Shown here: piece by piece, positions 40,293 to 51,100 of the stretch | How positions within the stretch are numbered: the stretch's first letter is position 1 | Layout of the letters: the number at the start of each line of letters is the position of its first letter | Assembly (NCBI GenBank): GCA_018806915.1 | Contig: JAGKQI010000089.1 | Coordinates: 310,001 to 374,000 of the forward strand | Direction of reading: 5' to 3' | Source of the DNA: Phytophthora colocasiae | Lineage: Eukaryota; Oomycota; Peronosporomycetes; Peronosporales; Peronosporaceae | Length of the DNA stretch: 64,000 bases | Made by a program: the position numbers and the translations under genes | Notes under the pieces: generated by a model | What the model was told of the DNA's origin: nothing | Database searches by the model: none | What the model saw: the letters and a program-made list of their open reading frames with translations, nothing else

Positions 40293-40540
40293 AACCCGCG
40301 GGCTTCAACAATGACTATTCGGGTAATTGATTTTACTAAAGGGCTTCTACCGAATTCTTTGACTGGACTGGAGACATTGACCCCTTCAGCTACAACCACC
40401 ACCACGGCGGATTGAGCCTCCGTCGGTCAGGGTACTGCTCACTATCCTCCCGGGTTTGTCGGAATCCCGTTCAAATTGAAGAATTAAACGGTGAAGCCGA
40501 GATCGACTTTGGTGCGTGCCTGCTTGTCGTGTTGCCTAGT
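39320..40540 (-). repeat. Repeat R, copy R3 (near-identical, then diverged)
   Basis: From 39320 to 40292 nearly identical to R2. From 40293 to about 40540 it is a diverged homologue of 35810-36070: amino acids MTIRVIDFTKGLLPNSLTG correspond to MAIRVVDFAEGFVPNVLTG. This suggests an older R copy partly overwritten by conversion from R2, or a recombination breakpoint at 40292. Confidence 0.75.
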
Positions 40541-41025
40541 CTGATCCACCATCGGAACATCTATAGTAGAACTACTTACGGGCACGCCGAATCCTCCTGT
40601 ACGTCGCATGTAAATAAACTTAAGACCAACGTTAAGTACATCCCCATTAGTTCAGTGCGAGCTTGAACCGCCCGCATGACAAACAATTAGTTGAGATTTA
40701 TCACGGTAGGCGCAATGCTTTATTCTTTTCGTGTATGTATACCCAACTAAAAAACTCCACACTAATCTCATTGGCGAGGCTATTGGGCAACTATCACGTT
40801 CCAGCGAAGGGATTGGGTGATGATGGGTGATTGTAGGCCCCAATCGGCATGACGGGAATCCAAACGTGTGACCCCTGGGGCCGGAAAGCATCCACATCGA
40901 TGGGTTCCGACGCGATCGCCCCCCCCCTTCCCTTCCCTCCATCACTTCACTCTGCAAAATGGATAGGACAATGGACCTTCGCGCCTAGATCCAATCAGGG
41001 TAAGAAGAAAACTAGGCGTTATGTA
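40541..41025. other. Host flank left of the Tc1/mariner-type element
   Basis: No supported gene. Continues at 59200 when the transposon is removed; the TA target is 41024-41025. Confidence 0.5.
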
Positions 41026-41120
41026 CACCATTGCACGGCGTTATTCACAAAGTGCGCGCTGGAAATCAAACAATGCGCACTCAAATTCACAAAGTGCGCG
41101 CTGAAAATCAAAAACACCTG
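41026..41120 (+). repeat. Left terminal inverted repeat of the Tc1/mariner-type element
   Basis: Begins at the base after TA and pairs with 59105-59199, with few mismatches. Internal direct repeats (TTCACAAAGTGCGCGCTG at two places) may be transposase binding sites. Confidence 0.9.
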
Positions 41121-41234
41121 CACGAATTTATACTCATCAAATTATGAGATTATACGGTAGATTTATTGACTGGGCTCGGCACGTTTGGCGCCAAACTCTC
41201 CCTCTGGCGACACTTGATTCTCAATTTTGGCGCG

Positions 41235-42217
41235 ATGCCAACTAGCTACAAGAGATACCCCCTCCACATTCGGGCAGCAGTATTGCGTGTAGCCAAGGGC
41301 GAAGGCAACTGGAAGGAAACGTACGATGTTGGTGAGCGCACAGCATGGGGGTGGATAAAGGCTGCTAAGGAGTCTGGCGACTGGAGTGGCAAGCAGAAAA
41401 AGCGTGGTGGATTGGAGAAAAAGATACTTCCTGAGCACGTGGACTACATTCTCAACGAACTAGCCACCACACCAGAGCTACCGTGCGTCGACATGGCGAG
41501 AATGATCGACCAGAAGTTTGGTGTGAAGCTAAATCGCGAAACGGTTCGCCGTGAACTCGACGCTTGCAATTTTACTGTAAAGAAGCTCCACCGTGACGTG
41601 ACAACGCGCAATAGCCTAGTCAACAAGCAGAAGCGAGCAGACTACGTGGTCAAGTTCTACGCAGCGCTAGCAAACAACAAGACGGTGTTCTATCTGGACG
41701 AAACCAACTTCAATTTGTGGTGTTCACGTGGGACTGGATGGAGCGCACGCGGCACCTGTGCCGTACAGACTGTCGTCGCTAGCAAAGGCAGAAACATTCA
41801 CGTAATTGCAGTGATATCGAGTACTGGGATTGCTTACCAAGAGTCGCAGTTTGGCTCCTTCACTGCAGACCTAGCCAACGAGTTCATCCGGCGCTTCTTG
41901 CGTCACATCAGAGTGACACATTCGCTGGAAAATGTGGTGGTGGTGCTCGACAATGTGCCGTGTCACGCTCGCGCCGATGCCATTTTCGATGAAGAAGAAT
42001 TCGACGGTGCAGAAATGCTAAAACTTGGGCCTTACTCGCCAATGTTGAACCCAATTGAGAACGTTTTATCCGTCTACAAAAGTGCAGTCAAGCGTTTTCT
42101 TGCACGGCAACGACCTGCCATCATACGTGTACCGGCAGGAACAACGATTACAGAGCACCGCTCTGAATTTCTTAAGATGGCTGCTGACCCTCTCTTTGCG
42201 GAGGTGGTAACACCAGT
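41235..42217 (+). pseudogene. Tc1/mariner-type transposase, main part (interrupted near its C-terminus)
   Basis: ATG at 41235 opens a frame of 327 codons up to the CCAG target site. The N-terminus has a helix-turn-helix (RAAVLRVAKGEGNWKETYDV, ERTAWGWIK) that would bind the TIRs, then the catalytic core: 'VFYLDETNFNLWCSRG' (first D), 'VVVLDNVPCHARA' (second D) and 'GPYSPMLNPIENVLS' (E), with 35 residues between the second D and the E. The last 27 codons lie beyond element B at 58970-59052 and keep the frame, so the gene was intact when B inserted. In the present DNA the frame ends inside the LTR at 42221. Confidence 0.92.
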
Positions 42218-43730
42218 GTGAAGATGTGGCCCCAGTTTTTACGGAGTAAATACCCCAGCTACGCTCTGATTGGCTCTGAAAGTACTATATTGGGACGCTG
42301 CGAGCCAAGGAGGATTGAATGGACGAAATAAATGTGGATTCCGGAGAGCTCAGGCGAAGTCAGTCCAAGATCTCCAGTTGGGACTCCAAGTGGTATATGT
42401 CCGGTTGGACGTACATACTCAAGTCAAGTGATTTCCTGGACTGCCGCCTTCTGCCCAGTTGACAGTTACCTGATTTCGAGATATTGGAGTTACTTTTGGA
42501 TGTCTAAGTGGAAGATGGCTGTTTGGATTGAACAGGTCCAACCGGACCAGTCCAGATTTGTACCCAGAGTCCAACCGGATTAGCCCTGATTTGTACCCAC
42601 AATCGGCCGTTGAAGATCCGACCATACTAGACCCAAGTGTTTTCCGACCGACCAAGACGACCGACCATGATCTGTTCGGCACAGCTGGAATTCGGCCATG
42701 TTCTTCGGTGTTCTTCGGATGTGTCAGGTCGCCTCCGGATAAGCACGCCTCTACCTATAGTGAAACCAAGTCTATTTTGCATGTTTAGCTTTACAACGGA
42801 TAGTTATATATTAAAGAGAGTTCAATTTGCCACCAAGGGCGCAAGTGGAAGAGCGGGAGGTTTCCCATAAGCCACCACTATGAGCACTGCCGACCAGCCT
42901 CGAAGTCGAGGGCTCGAGTCAGCGAACAAGCGTCAGGCCGCGTCGACTATCGTCACCGCCGCGTGAATCTCCGCCAGGTTAAGACCAAGTTGGGGAGGTG
43001 ATCCGGGCGGCGATTCCTGGGCGTGACCCTCCCATTTCATATCCCAGTTGGACATTCCAAAACGGTCGTTTTGTTTGTACATTTCATATTACAACTGCGT
43101 TTTAGGAGGTTATTAGTAGTCACCCCTGAAATTGATTGATTGACTGCTGTGTGATTGGACTGTATTTGTGTGTGTGTATTTTGGAGTGCTCTATAGTATT
43201 CCTGGTATACTTGGATAATTGTCTTCTGGGAGTCCAAGTGGACTTGCCAGAAGTGGTGCGCTAAAGGACCCCGGGATTGTGCCAGTGTCCCGGTTGGAGT
43301 GTCCAACGTCGTACTGGCATTTGGAGTGCCCACCGCTCAAGGGCCGGAAAGAATAAGAAGCGGCTGTATATTTGCATTTAACTCTCTTGTATATTGGTTA
43401 TCTGTTGTTGGAAGGCTTTGCTAATAGTCTCTCACCTGCATTCAGACTCAACCACTGCATTTGGAAGTGCATTAGCACTCTACATCTGGATCCAGTCAAG
43501 CTTTTGGAAGTAACTCATCCAGGTGGAACTCCTCGCGTTCGAAGACAAACGACACCTACGAGGGTAGTCACAAGGTCACACGCCAACCCTCTTTCCGGAT
43601 ACCCATTTGGATCCCGGTTGGAGGTTCTGACTTTCGTTAGTCTGACCGGACATCTTTCTAGTCGGAGTTATTTTTCGGAAGACACGCTATACGCACCTGG
43701 GCGGGAAAAGTGTTCACCCACTTCGCCACA
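42218..43730 (+). repeat. 5' LTR of element B (1513 bp)
   Basis: Pairs with 57452-58965. Contains the family-B motif TCCAACYGGA on either strand at 42400, 42537 and 42570, plus many near matches. LTR-internal ORFs occur in both copies but have no support as genes. Confidence 0.95.
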
Positions 43731-43732
43731 GC

Positions 43733-43750
43733 TGGTGCGCGTGCCCGGAT
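43733..43750 (+). promoter_or_regulatory. Primer binding site of element B
   Basis: TGGTGCGCGTGCCCGGAT follows two bases after the 5' LTR and is identical to element A. Here the tRNA-like complement continues through the T loop (ATTCGAA) and the other T-stem strand (CCGAG) to 43760. The primer tRNA therefore has 3' acceptor strand CACGCGC and T arm CTCGG-TTCGAAT-CCGGG. Confidence 0.9.
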
Positions 43751-43836
43751 TCGAACCGAGGATATCACCGAGTTATTTTTATATTTTGATTAGTTTCGGG
43801 GTTTGAGTACTAACTAACTTTCTGATCGTGGTTGTT

Positions 43837-46800
43837 ATGACTGGAAGTGAAACTACACGCGAAGGAAGAGGCGACGCGTCTGGAAGCGGTATGGCTACGA
43901 GAGCGTCGAGAAGGTTGAAAGGGCAGCAGCCTGAGGAGCATGAAGATTTGGAAACCATTGTGAGAAGAAATCGTCAGGCGAACGCTGCGAAGCGGAAGGC
44001 TGCCCTTGAGGCAAAGGAATTGCTGGAACGTGAAGAAGTCCAGTCGGAGGCCGACCAGTTGGACGCGCACCATGCGAGTCAAGACGGAAGTGCTTCCGAG
44101 GAAGCTTCGGATGGAGAAGGCGATCCTGAGCAGGAGGAGTTCGGGTCCGAGGAGGATCCGGATGGAGAAGAGGAGTCTGGATCGGATGTCGACCCGGACG
44201 AAGACCCTTCAGATGAGTCCGGTCAAGGAGGTGTCCGAAGGGGAGGAGATCGAAGCTGTGGAAAACGAGGCTGAGGACTCCGATGGAGAGGACGTGTTTG
44301 AAGATGTCCAGGTGGAGGATCGAGTTCCGGATTCTCCTCCCTTGGAAGATTTTCATTTGGATGCTGATGCCCCCGTTGGAATGGCCTCAGTCAAACAGGA
44401 GTATCGACCATTGTCACCGGTCCGGGAGGACATTGCGCTGGAAGACATGATCGTGACTTCGCCAATGACTCCGGACGCCCAAGTGCCACCACTGATTCCG
44501 GACGAATCACCTGTTGTGGAACAGTCTGGGACGCCGGCTCAACAAGCTTCTGGAGTTTACATTCCGGATGCCCAAATGTTCGAACATCCTAATGTTCAGC
44601 CGAGAGTTCAACCGGCACCGTCGGAATTCGAGATGACGGAAGTTCAAGCGAAGGCGTATGTGGCCGATCAAGTACGACGTTGGGAGCGTGATGGTTCCGA
44701 AAGGAATATCCCACCCGAGGCCCGATTCGACTGGCTGCAAGTCAGGCTGAACTGTGAACCGTTCATTCGGGCGGCGTCCATGACTTCGCAGTATTTGGAC
44801 CGCCGGATGTCGATGCCAGCTCAAACTGACGCTTGGATCTCCGAGTTGCAGATACACCGTCGAACGTTCGGAATGGCTCGGGACATCCAAGCGGCGCTGA
44901 TTCCACTTTCGGAGTTTTCTCCGCGGGAATGTATTGCTGTTCTTCAGACATTACTTTTCGAAGCTGGATTTGGATTTGTCAACCTCGTCCCGGGATGGTT
45001 CCGGACGCGTGTCTACAAAGTGCATCCGGATTTGGTCCGTCAAGTGGTCGGAGACATGCTCCAGCTATTGGTGGTCGAGTTGGTCGAATGGAGGCAAGTG
45101 GTTGTCCAAGCGACGGAGGCCAACCGGATATTGGCAACTTCTGGGAGACAAAGCTTATACGAACAACATCCAGAAGTGTTCAGCCAAGATGAAGGTGTGT
45201 TTATTTCGGATTACGAAGTATCGCTGTTTGGATGGGAATTCGCGAGGCTGCTGAAGTCGGCTGGATTCCGGAAGGTACGCAGTCCGAGAGGACCCGTCCA
45301 GCCAGAGGTTCAACCGAAGCGAGTCCAGCGAGTGATGCCCAGAGCGCCACCATCGTCTATCCCGTCGCCCGCTACATCATCGTTCCCATCGGCACCATCG
45401 TCGTTATTCCAGAGTTTGGGGTCTAGCCGGACTGGGTCGTCTAGAAGCGGCATGACTTCTCAACAGAGCATGTCCGATCAGACGAATCCATCCGAACGAA
45501 CGAGTTCGATTCAAGAGTCAAGCTTGTTCGGAACCTCCGGAGGGTCGAGTGAGTCGATGGCTAGCGCTTCGTCAGGGACGCGGACTTCCAGGGAGAGCAC
45601 GTCAGATTCGTCAGGGTTCGGAATGAGTCGATCCGCCGGATCACATATGCCGTTCCCCAGGTTCACTCCGATGGCCATGTCCGCTCGGACTTCAGGAGGC
45701 GCTATGCCCATGGAATCCGGAATGGCTTTCCAGATTACTCGCGAGAATCCTCGTGGACGCTCAAGTGTTGTCCAACAAGATGATGTCGATCTGGAAGAGT
45801 CTAAACCGGAGAAGCCGAAGAAGAAGCATTCGAGACGACGTGAAGCGGCCCGCGCAGACAAGTCTTCGAAATCCAACGAACGTGGAAGTCGAAAGTCCGA
45901 ACGGCGCCATGAGACTCCAACTGAATCAGTGCGGTCCGAGCGGTCCTCCAAGTCTGCAAGTTCCGGATCTACCCAGGTCGCGTTGAACACCATGTACCAG
46001 CTTCAGAAGGTCATGGCGCGGATGGAGGACCAGCAAGGTTCTGCACTCGAGAAGATGTCTGGAGACCTGGACAGCAAGCTGGACCGACTGTTAAACTCCA
46101 AGTTCGAGAAGCTGTTCCCGAAGCAGGAGCCGACCCAAGTGTTCACTGCGCGTCCGGAAGTCCAAGCGGATTTTGGACGTCCAGATGGCCCCTCGTTGGA
46201 ACTCGAACCGAACCAGAGGGGCACCACTCGGGACGTCAAGTCCAAGTCCAAGCCGTCGAAGGAGCTCCGCAGACTACGGCGAGAACTGAAAGAATCGGAA
46301 GCTACCCGGAAGAAGGAGCGCGAGGCATCTTTGGCTGTCCAAAAGTTCCTAGCTACGCAAGTCCGAGATCTTCGGGCAACGACAGCCAAGGAATTTGTGA
46401 AGCCAAAGGCGTCCGGACGCACTCCGGATATTCAAGATCGTCAGCCGTCTGGTCCAACGTCTTTGTACCCAGTATCCAGCGGCGCATCCCAGGGAGCATC
46501 TTCAGCCGGTTCCCAGAAAACAGATGTTTTGGATCCGGATGGATTGCTGGCCGCTCAACTTGCGGCCGCCCTCCAAGTTGTCACACGGGAAACGAAAGCG
46601 CCCAAGACTCACGAGGCGAAGGCGCCGACACAGCAGGCTCTGGTGGCGAGGAAAGATGCAGACGCTGGACGACGAAGTATGTCCGGACGGAGCTCGCGTG
46701 ATGTCCAGAAGGGGTCGAAGGACACGCCCGGACGGAGCTCCTCGAGACGTTCAGATGTACCAAAGAAGACCTCGTCGAGGAAGGACAAGTCGTTGAGGAA

Positions 46801-48152
46801 GCCGTCCTCCACCCGGAGGAAGAGATACTCCGACGATGATCCAAGTTCTTCCGGTTCGAGTTCGAGTTCGAGTTCGAGCAGTGATTCTGACTCTGGAAGC
46901 TCCGATAGCAGCTCGTTTGAAGACGCAACTCCGGGACTCACGACAACGACTGGTCCGAATGGGACGACTACGTACCTGTTCAAGCCTTTCGTAAACGCAA
47001 GCACGTTGGAAGACTTCGACGAGAAGGCCGCGTTGTCCAACCGGATGCGCTGGTTAGAGCGATTTCAAAGTATGGCGGTTCAGGGCGGCTGGGCGGACAA
47101 TGTCAAGATCTACGAAATGAAGTTGAAGATGTCCCCGGCTGTCCGGAATTGGCGTGCGAATTTGGACTCCAAAGTGCGTCGGAAGTGGAAGCCCTTCTTG
47201 AAGGCATTCCGAGAGCGATATTGCAAGGCGAAGACTTCGGATGCGGAACGCTATTACACGATGATTCAAAAGAAGTCGGAGACCCCGTTGGAGTTCTACT
47301 ACCGGTTGAACAAGGTGGCGGACAGAGCGGGTATTGAAACCGATGGATCGAGTAAGCGCCGCGAAGACCATCTGAAGGTTTTCATGAAGAAGCTTTTAGA
47401 CTCCCGCCTCCGGACGACACTCCAAGGTCAGCGTCTCCGAAGTCTGAAGGACGTCGAGTACGTCTTGAAACAGCACGAAGACTTGAATTTGGATGACGAC
47501 TACGATACCCCTCCTCCAAAACGGGACTTCCGGCGGACAATGTGTCCCGTGACAAACTCCGGTTGAAGCGGTCCGGACGGGCATATCTCACTCGGAGTGA
47601 CGATACTTCGGACGATGATGACCGTCATGTGACGTTCCAAGAAGATGAAGCCACAACCACTCCGGGAAGCGAATGCGACTTCGGACACTCTGAACTCCGA
47701 GAGTTCAAACGTCACTTTTCCAACTATGGATGATCTTTCGGACGCAGTGTTCAAGATCCTTCAGGAAGGTGGATGGAAGTCTCGAAGTCCGAATGACCAT
47801 ACGGATTCCGGACGTCAAGCGCCATCCGACTCCAAGCGACAAGGATTCCGGAATCCGAATTACTCCGCGAGATATTGCGAGAATTGCCGGGGCTTTGGAC
47901 ATGTCAAGGAAGATTGCTGGGCGGACATTGAATGTGAAAGATGCCATCGAAAGGGACATCCGCCCCGCTTCTGCCGGACTCGACAGTGTGAATTCTGCAA
48001 CAAGTATCATGAAGGACCGTGTGGAGAGTTCAAGGCGTTCCAAGATATCAAGAACCTGATCCGACAAGGTGCGCTTAGACATACCGACTGCCATCCGGAA
48101 CCAACTTTTGGATCCGGAGGACAATTCAGGGGAACAGCCGTCAAACCAATAA
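43837..48152 (+). pseudogene. gag: gag of element B, about 1430 codons, several frame breaks
   Basis: ATG at 43837 (MTGSETTREGRGDAS, then 'MATRASRRLKGQQPEEHEDL'), homologous to the start of the element A gag. After a frame change in 44006-44274 comes a long open frame to 47566. It holds an acidic stretch, the shared domain (YVADQVRRWERDG, 'SPRECIAVLQTLLFEAGFGF'), Ser-rich linkers, charged helices, poly-Ser, and the canonical gag domain (RMRWLERFQSMAVQGGWADN, FRERYCKAKTSDAERYY). Frame changes near 47530 and 47700 precede the knuckles (CENCRGFGHVKEDC, CERCHRKGHPPRFC, CEFCNKYHEGPC). One extra base between about 48080 and 48140 puts the knuckles in the pol frame; without it, gag would end at TAA 48150-48152. 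Confidence 0.85.
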
Positions 48153-48196
48153 GCCCGCTGGATGGGGATCCAGAACGCGCCGGGCTGAAGAAACCC
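48140..48196 (+). promoter_or_regulatory. Gag-pol frameshift element of B, counterpart of that in A
   Basis: G TCA AAC (48140-48146) is followed by CAA TAA, then stem GCCCG (48153-48157)/CGGGC (48181-48185) enclosing CTGGAT (48158-48163)/ATCCAG (48168-48173) with a GGGG loop and the bulge AACGCGC. CCCCCC lies eight bases after the stem. Compared with A, two base pairs of the inner stem have changed on both sides, while loop, bulge and spacing are the same. The heptamer has C where A has T, so efficiency may be reduced. Confidence 0.75.
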
Positions 48197-51100
48197 CCCG
48201 AATTGTGTGTGTTAGCGTATGTTGGACCAGAGTTGAAGCGACAGGTTAACCATCAATGCATGACGACAATTATCGATGACGACTCTCGTACTCCGGTTGG
48301 TAGTGACTTTGGCGATCCGGTCGGAGATGAACTTTCAGACGATTGGAATCCAGACAATCTGGATGACACCCCGTTGGAGTTCAGACTGAAACCGGGAGAA
48401 GGTTACGGATGGTGGGAAGAACACCGTTCGGACAGTTCAAAGAGAGTTGCGATGGTGCATGGTGCAGTGAACAACTGTCGGACCGACATCCTTTTGGACT
48501 CCGGAGCTTCTGTGAGCATGTTGAGCTTAGACCTTGCGCGTAGGCTCAAGCTCAAATTGAACTTTGAGAAGCAGCTCCGGGTGTCCGGATTGGGTGGAGT
48601 TCCAACCGTGATTACCGCCCGGACCGAAGTGAAGATCACCCTTGGACTGAACGTGGTTTACGTTCTGGAATTATGGGTGGCGAACATCGGTGAAGGTGTT
48701 GACGTGTTACTTGGAATGGACTTCATGTACTCAGCTGGAGTACGACTGTGCGTTCGAGAAGGATTGGTTCCAGGTGCCGGATGAAGAAAACGTGATGTTG
48801 TCTGGTCGGACATTCGACCAGCAAAGGAAAGGACTACGGTTGGACGTTCGACCGTCAGGGACGATATGCCTCCAACCGGGTGAGCAGACTGTCATTCGGA
48901 TTAACTACGGTCAGAGTAACCCACAGCGCGAAGTTGTGTGGGCTGGTCGTGGTGACCGTTGGGTGACTCAACTCATCTATGGAGCGAAGTCCTGGGCGGT
49001 TGCAGTCCGAGTGGTGAATATCTCGGAGAAGGATGTCTGGCTTGGGACGAATACTACTGTGGCTCAGATTGTAGAGTATGGTTGTTACCCGTTCGGAAGA
49101 TTTGTTCGGCCCGGACTTCGGAGGTACCGTGAGTGGGAAGTGCTCATTTACGAGAATACGAATTCCAGACAGGAGCAGCTCCGACAGGAGAAGTACCTCC
49201 AAATGATGTCCGAGTCTGCGCCGCCGTCGGTCCAAAGACCGAAATACCCATGGCCGAAGAAGTTGTTGACACGGTCGCCGCGTGGGAGTACCAGGGTTCA
49301 TATGGTCCAACTGCAGATTCCACCGTCGGAAGTTCAGAAGGTGTTACATCCAGAAGTTGCAGATTCTGTTACCGAACAGCCAGAAGATGCTGGAGTCACC
49401 CCCGATGAAGTGTCTGATGGAGGCAGTAATGATTGTCCTACCAACGATGAGCCTGTTGGAAGTTCGGATGATGAGGATTTTTTCGATGTGATTAGCATGG
49501 ATGATAAAGGTGTACCCGTGGAACGGTCGACAAAATTGACGATTTTGGAGAGATCAGATGGTGATCCAACTGGAGATTTAAGTGATGATGAATTTTTCGA
49601 CGCGATTAGTGATGCTGACGGAGAATGCTTTCCGGAAGAAACGTTGGTTGAAGAACTCGAATCTGAAGATGTCCAGTCGGAGGCTGAGTCCAAGTTGGAC
49701 GTGGTAAATCGAGCCATCCGGAAGCTAGAGACCAAGTTCGTCCGATGCCTGCACGTGAATGCCGAAGAATTGAACTTGGAGCCAGCTGTATATGTACATG
49801 AGGGAAGCGACATGTTGTCCCAGTTGCGTGAGCAGCTGGTTATGCTTCCGGAAATACATGAGCTGACTCCAAAGTGTGATATCGAATCGGCCAATGTAGG
49901 TGAACCGGGAAAAACTACTCCAGAAGAGGAACGTAAACTTCGGGACATTCTGAAGCGCCATCGGAGTATTTTCTTGGGAGACGGTAATGCGGCTCCTGCT
50001 CCGGCCAGAGGTGTGATATGCGACTTGGACGTCGGGTCGGCAAAACCTGTCGCTCAACGACCCCGATCGATAGCTCCTCACTTGGCGATCAAGGTGTACG
50101 AGTTGCTCAAGAAGCTTCTGGAGACAGGTCTGATTGAACATTCCGAAAGCCCATGGGCCTCTCCGATCGTCATTGTTCTGAAGAAGAATGGGATCGACAT
50201 CCGGATGTGCATTGACTACCGGGTCGTGAATGGGTTCATTTTACTGTCGAACTACCCGCTACCTCTGATCGACGATTTGCTGATTGGATTCGAAAGTGCG
50301 ATGTGGTTTATGAGTCTTGACATGGCCAGTGGATTCTGGGCCATCCGGATGTCCGAGAGGGCGAAACTGATCTCGGCTTTCGTATGTCCGTTTGGACACT
50401 TCCAATGGGTGAGAATGCCATTTGGACTGAAGAATGCTCCACTAGTCTACCAGGCGGTTATCAACAATTGTCTGTGGGGTTTTGTCCGACTCCCGCCAGA
50501 GGAAGAAGCTGAAGTTCAACCGGAGGTTATGGAATTTCTGGGATTGGACCGACCGGAGCATTCACTTTTGGACGATCAACCCGTTGGGGTTCAAGTGCCG
50601 AACCTGTCGGACACCATGACAGTCTTCCAACGGAACATCCCTGCTCCGTCACAGATGAGCCCGGTGTTAGGTCGAAGTTCGTATATCGACGACATTGCTC
50701 ATGGTGCTCCAACATGGGATCAGCTATGCGAAGACTTGAACGCACTTCTGTTTCGACTCCGATATTGGAACATCTCGGTGAGCCTTCCGAAGAGCGAGTT
50801 TGGAAAACTGACCATCCCGTACTTGTCCCACGAGATCAGTGCGGAGGGTATCAGAGCGACTCCAAAAATCGCGAAGGGCGTTTTGGACCTACCATTTCCG
50901 AACACTCTGAAAGGGGTCCAATCGTTCCTTGGAAGTTTGAACTATTACCACAAGTTCATCGAAGATTTTCCGGTGGTCGCCGCAGTGTTGTATGAGTTAA
51001 CTGATGAGCAGATCAAGTCCGGCCGGAACTTGGATCAGGCCAAGGAAGCGTTCGGACTTCTGAAGCACAAGATCGTTTCGACTCCACTGCTTCGACACCC

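Noticed and set aside
35421..40540. Repeat R arms as LTRs of a retrotransposon
   Set aside because: R2 and R3 are inverted, not direct; there is no pol between them and no primer site or target duplication.
42332..42870. ORFs in the element B LTR
   Set aside because: Present in both LTRs only because the LTRs are duplicates; no domain, and the motif array explains their composition.
43731..43771. A tRNA gene fragment or minus-strand tRNA
   Set aside because: Only the 3' half is present and it sits two bases after the LTR, exactly where a primer site belongs; the same 18 bases follow the LTR of element A.
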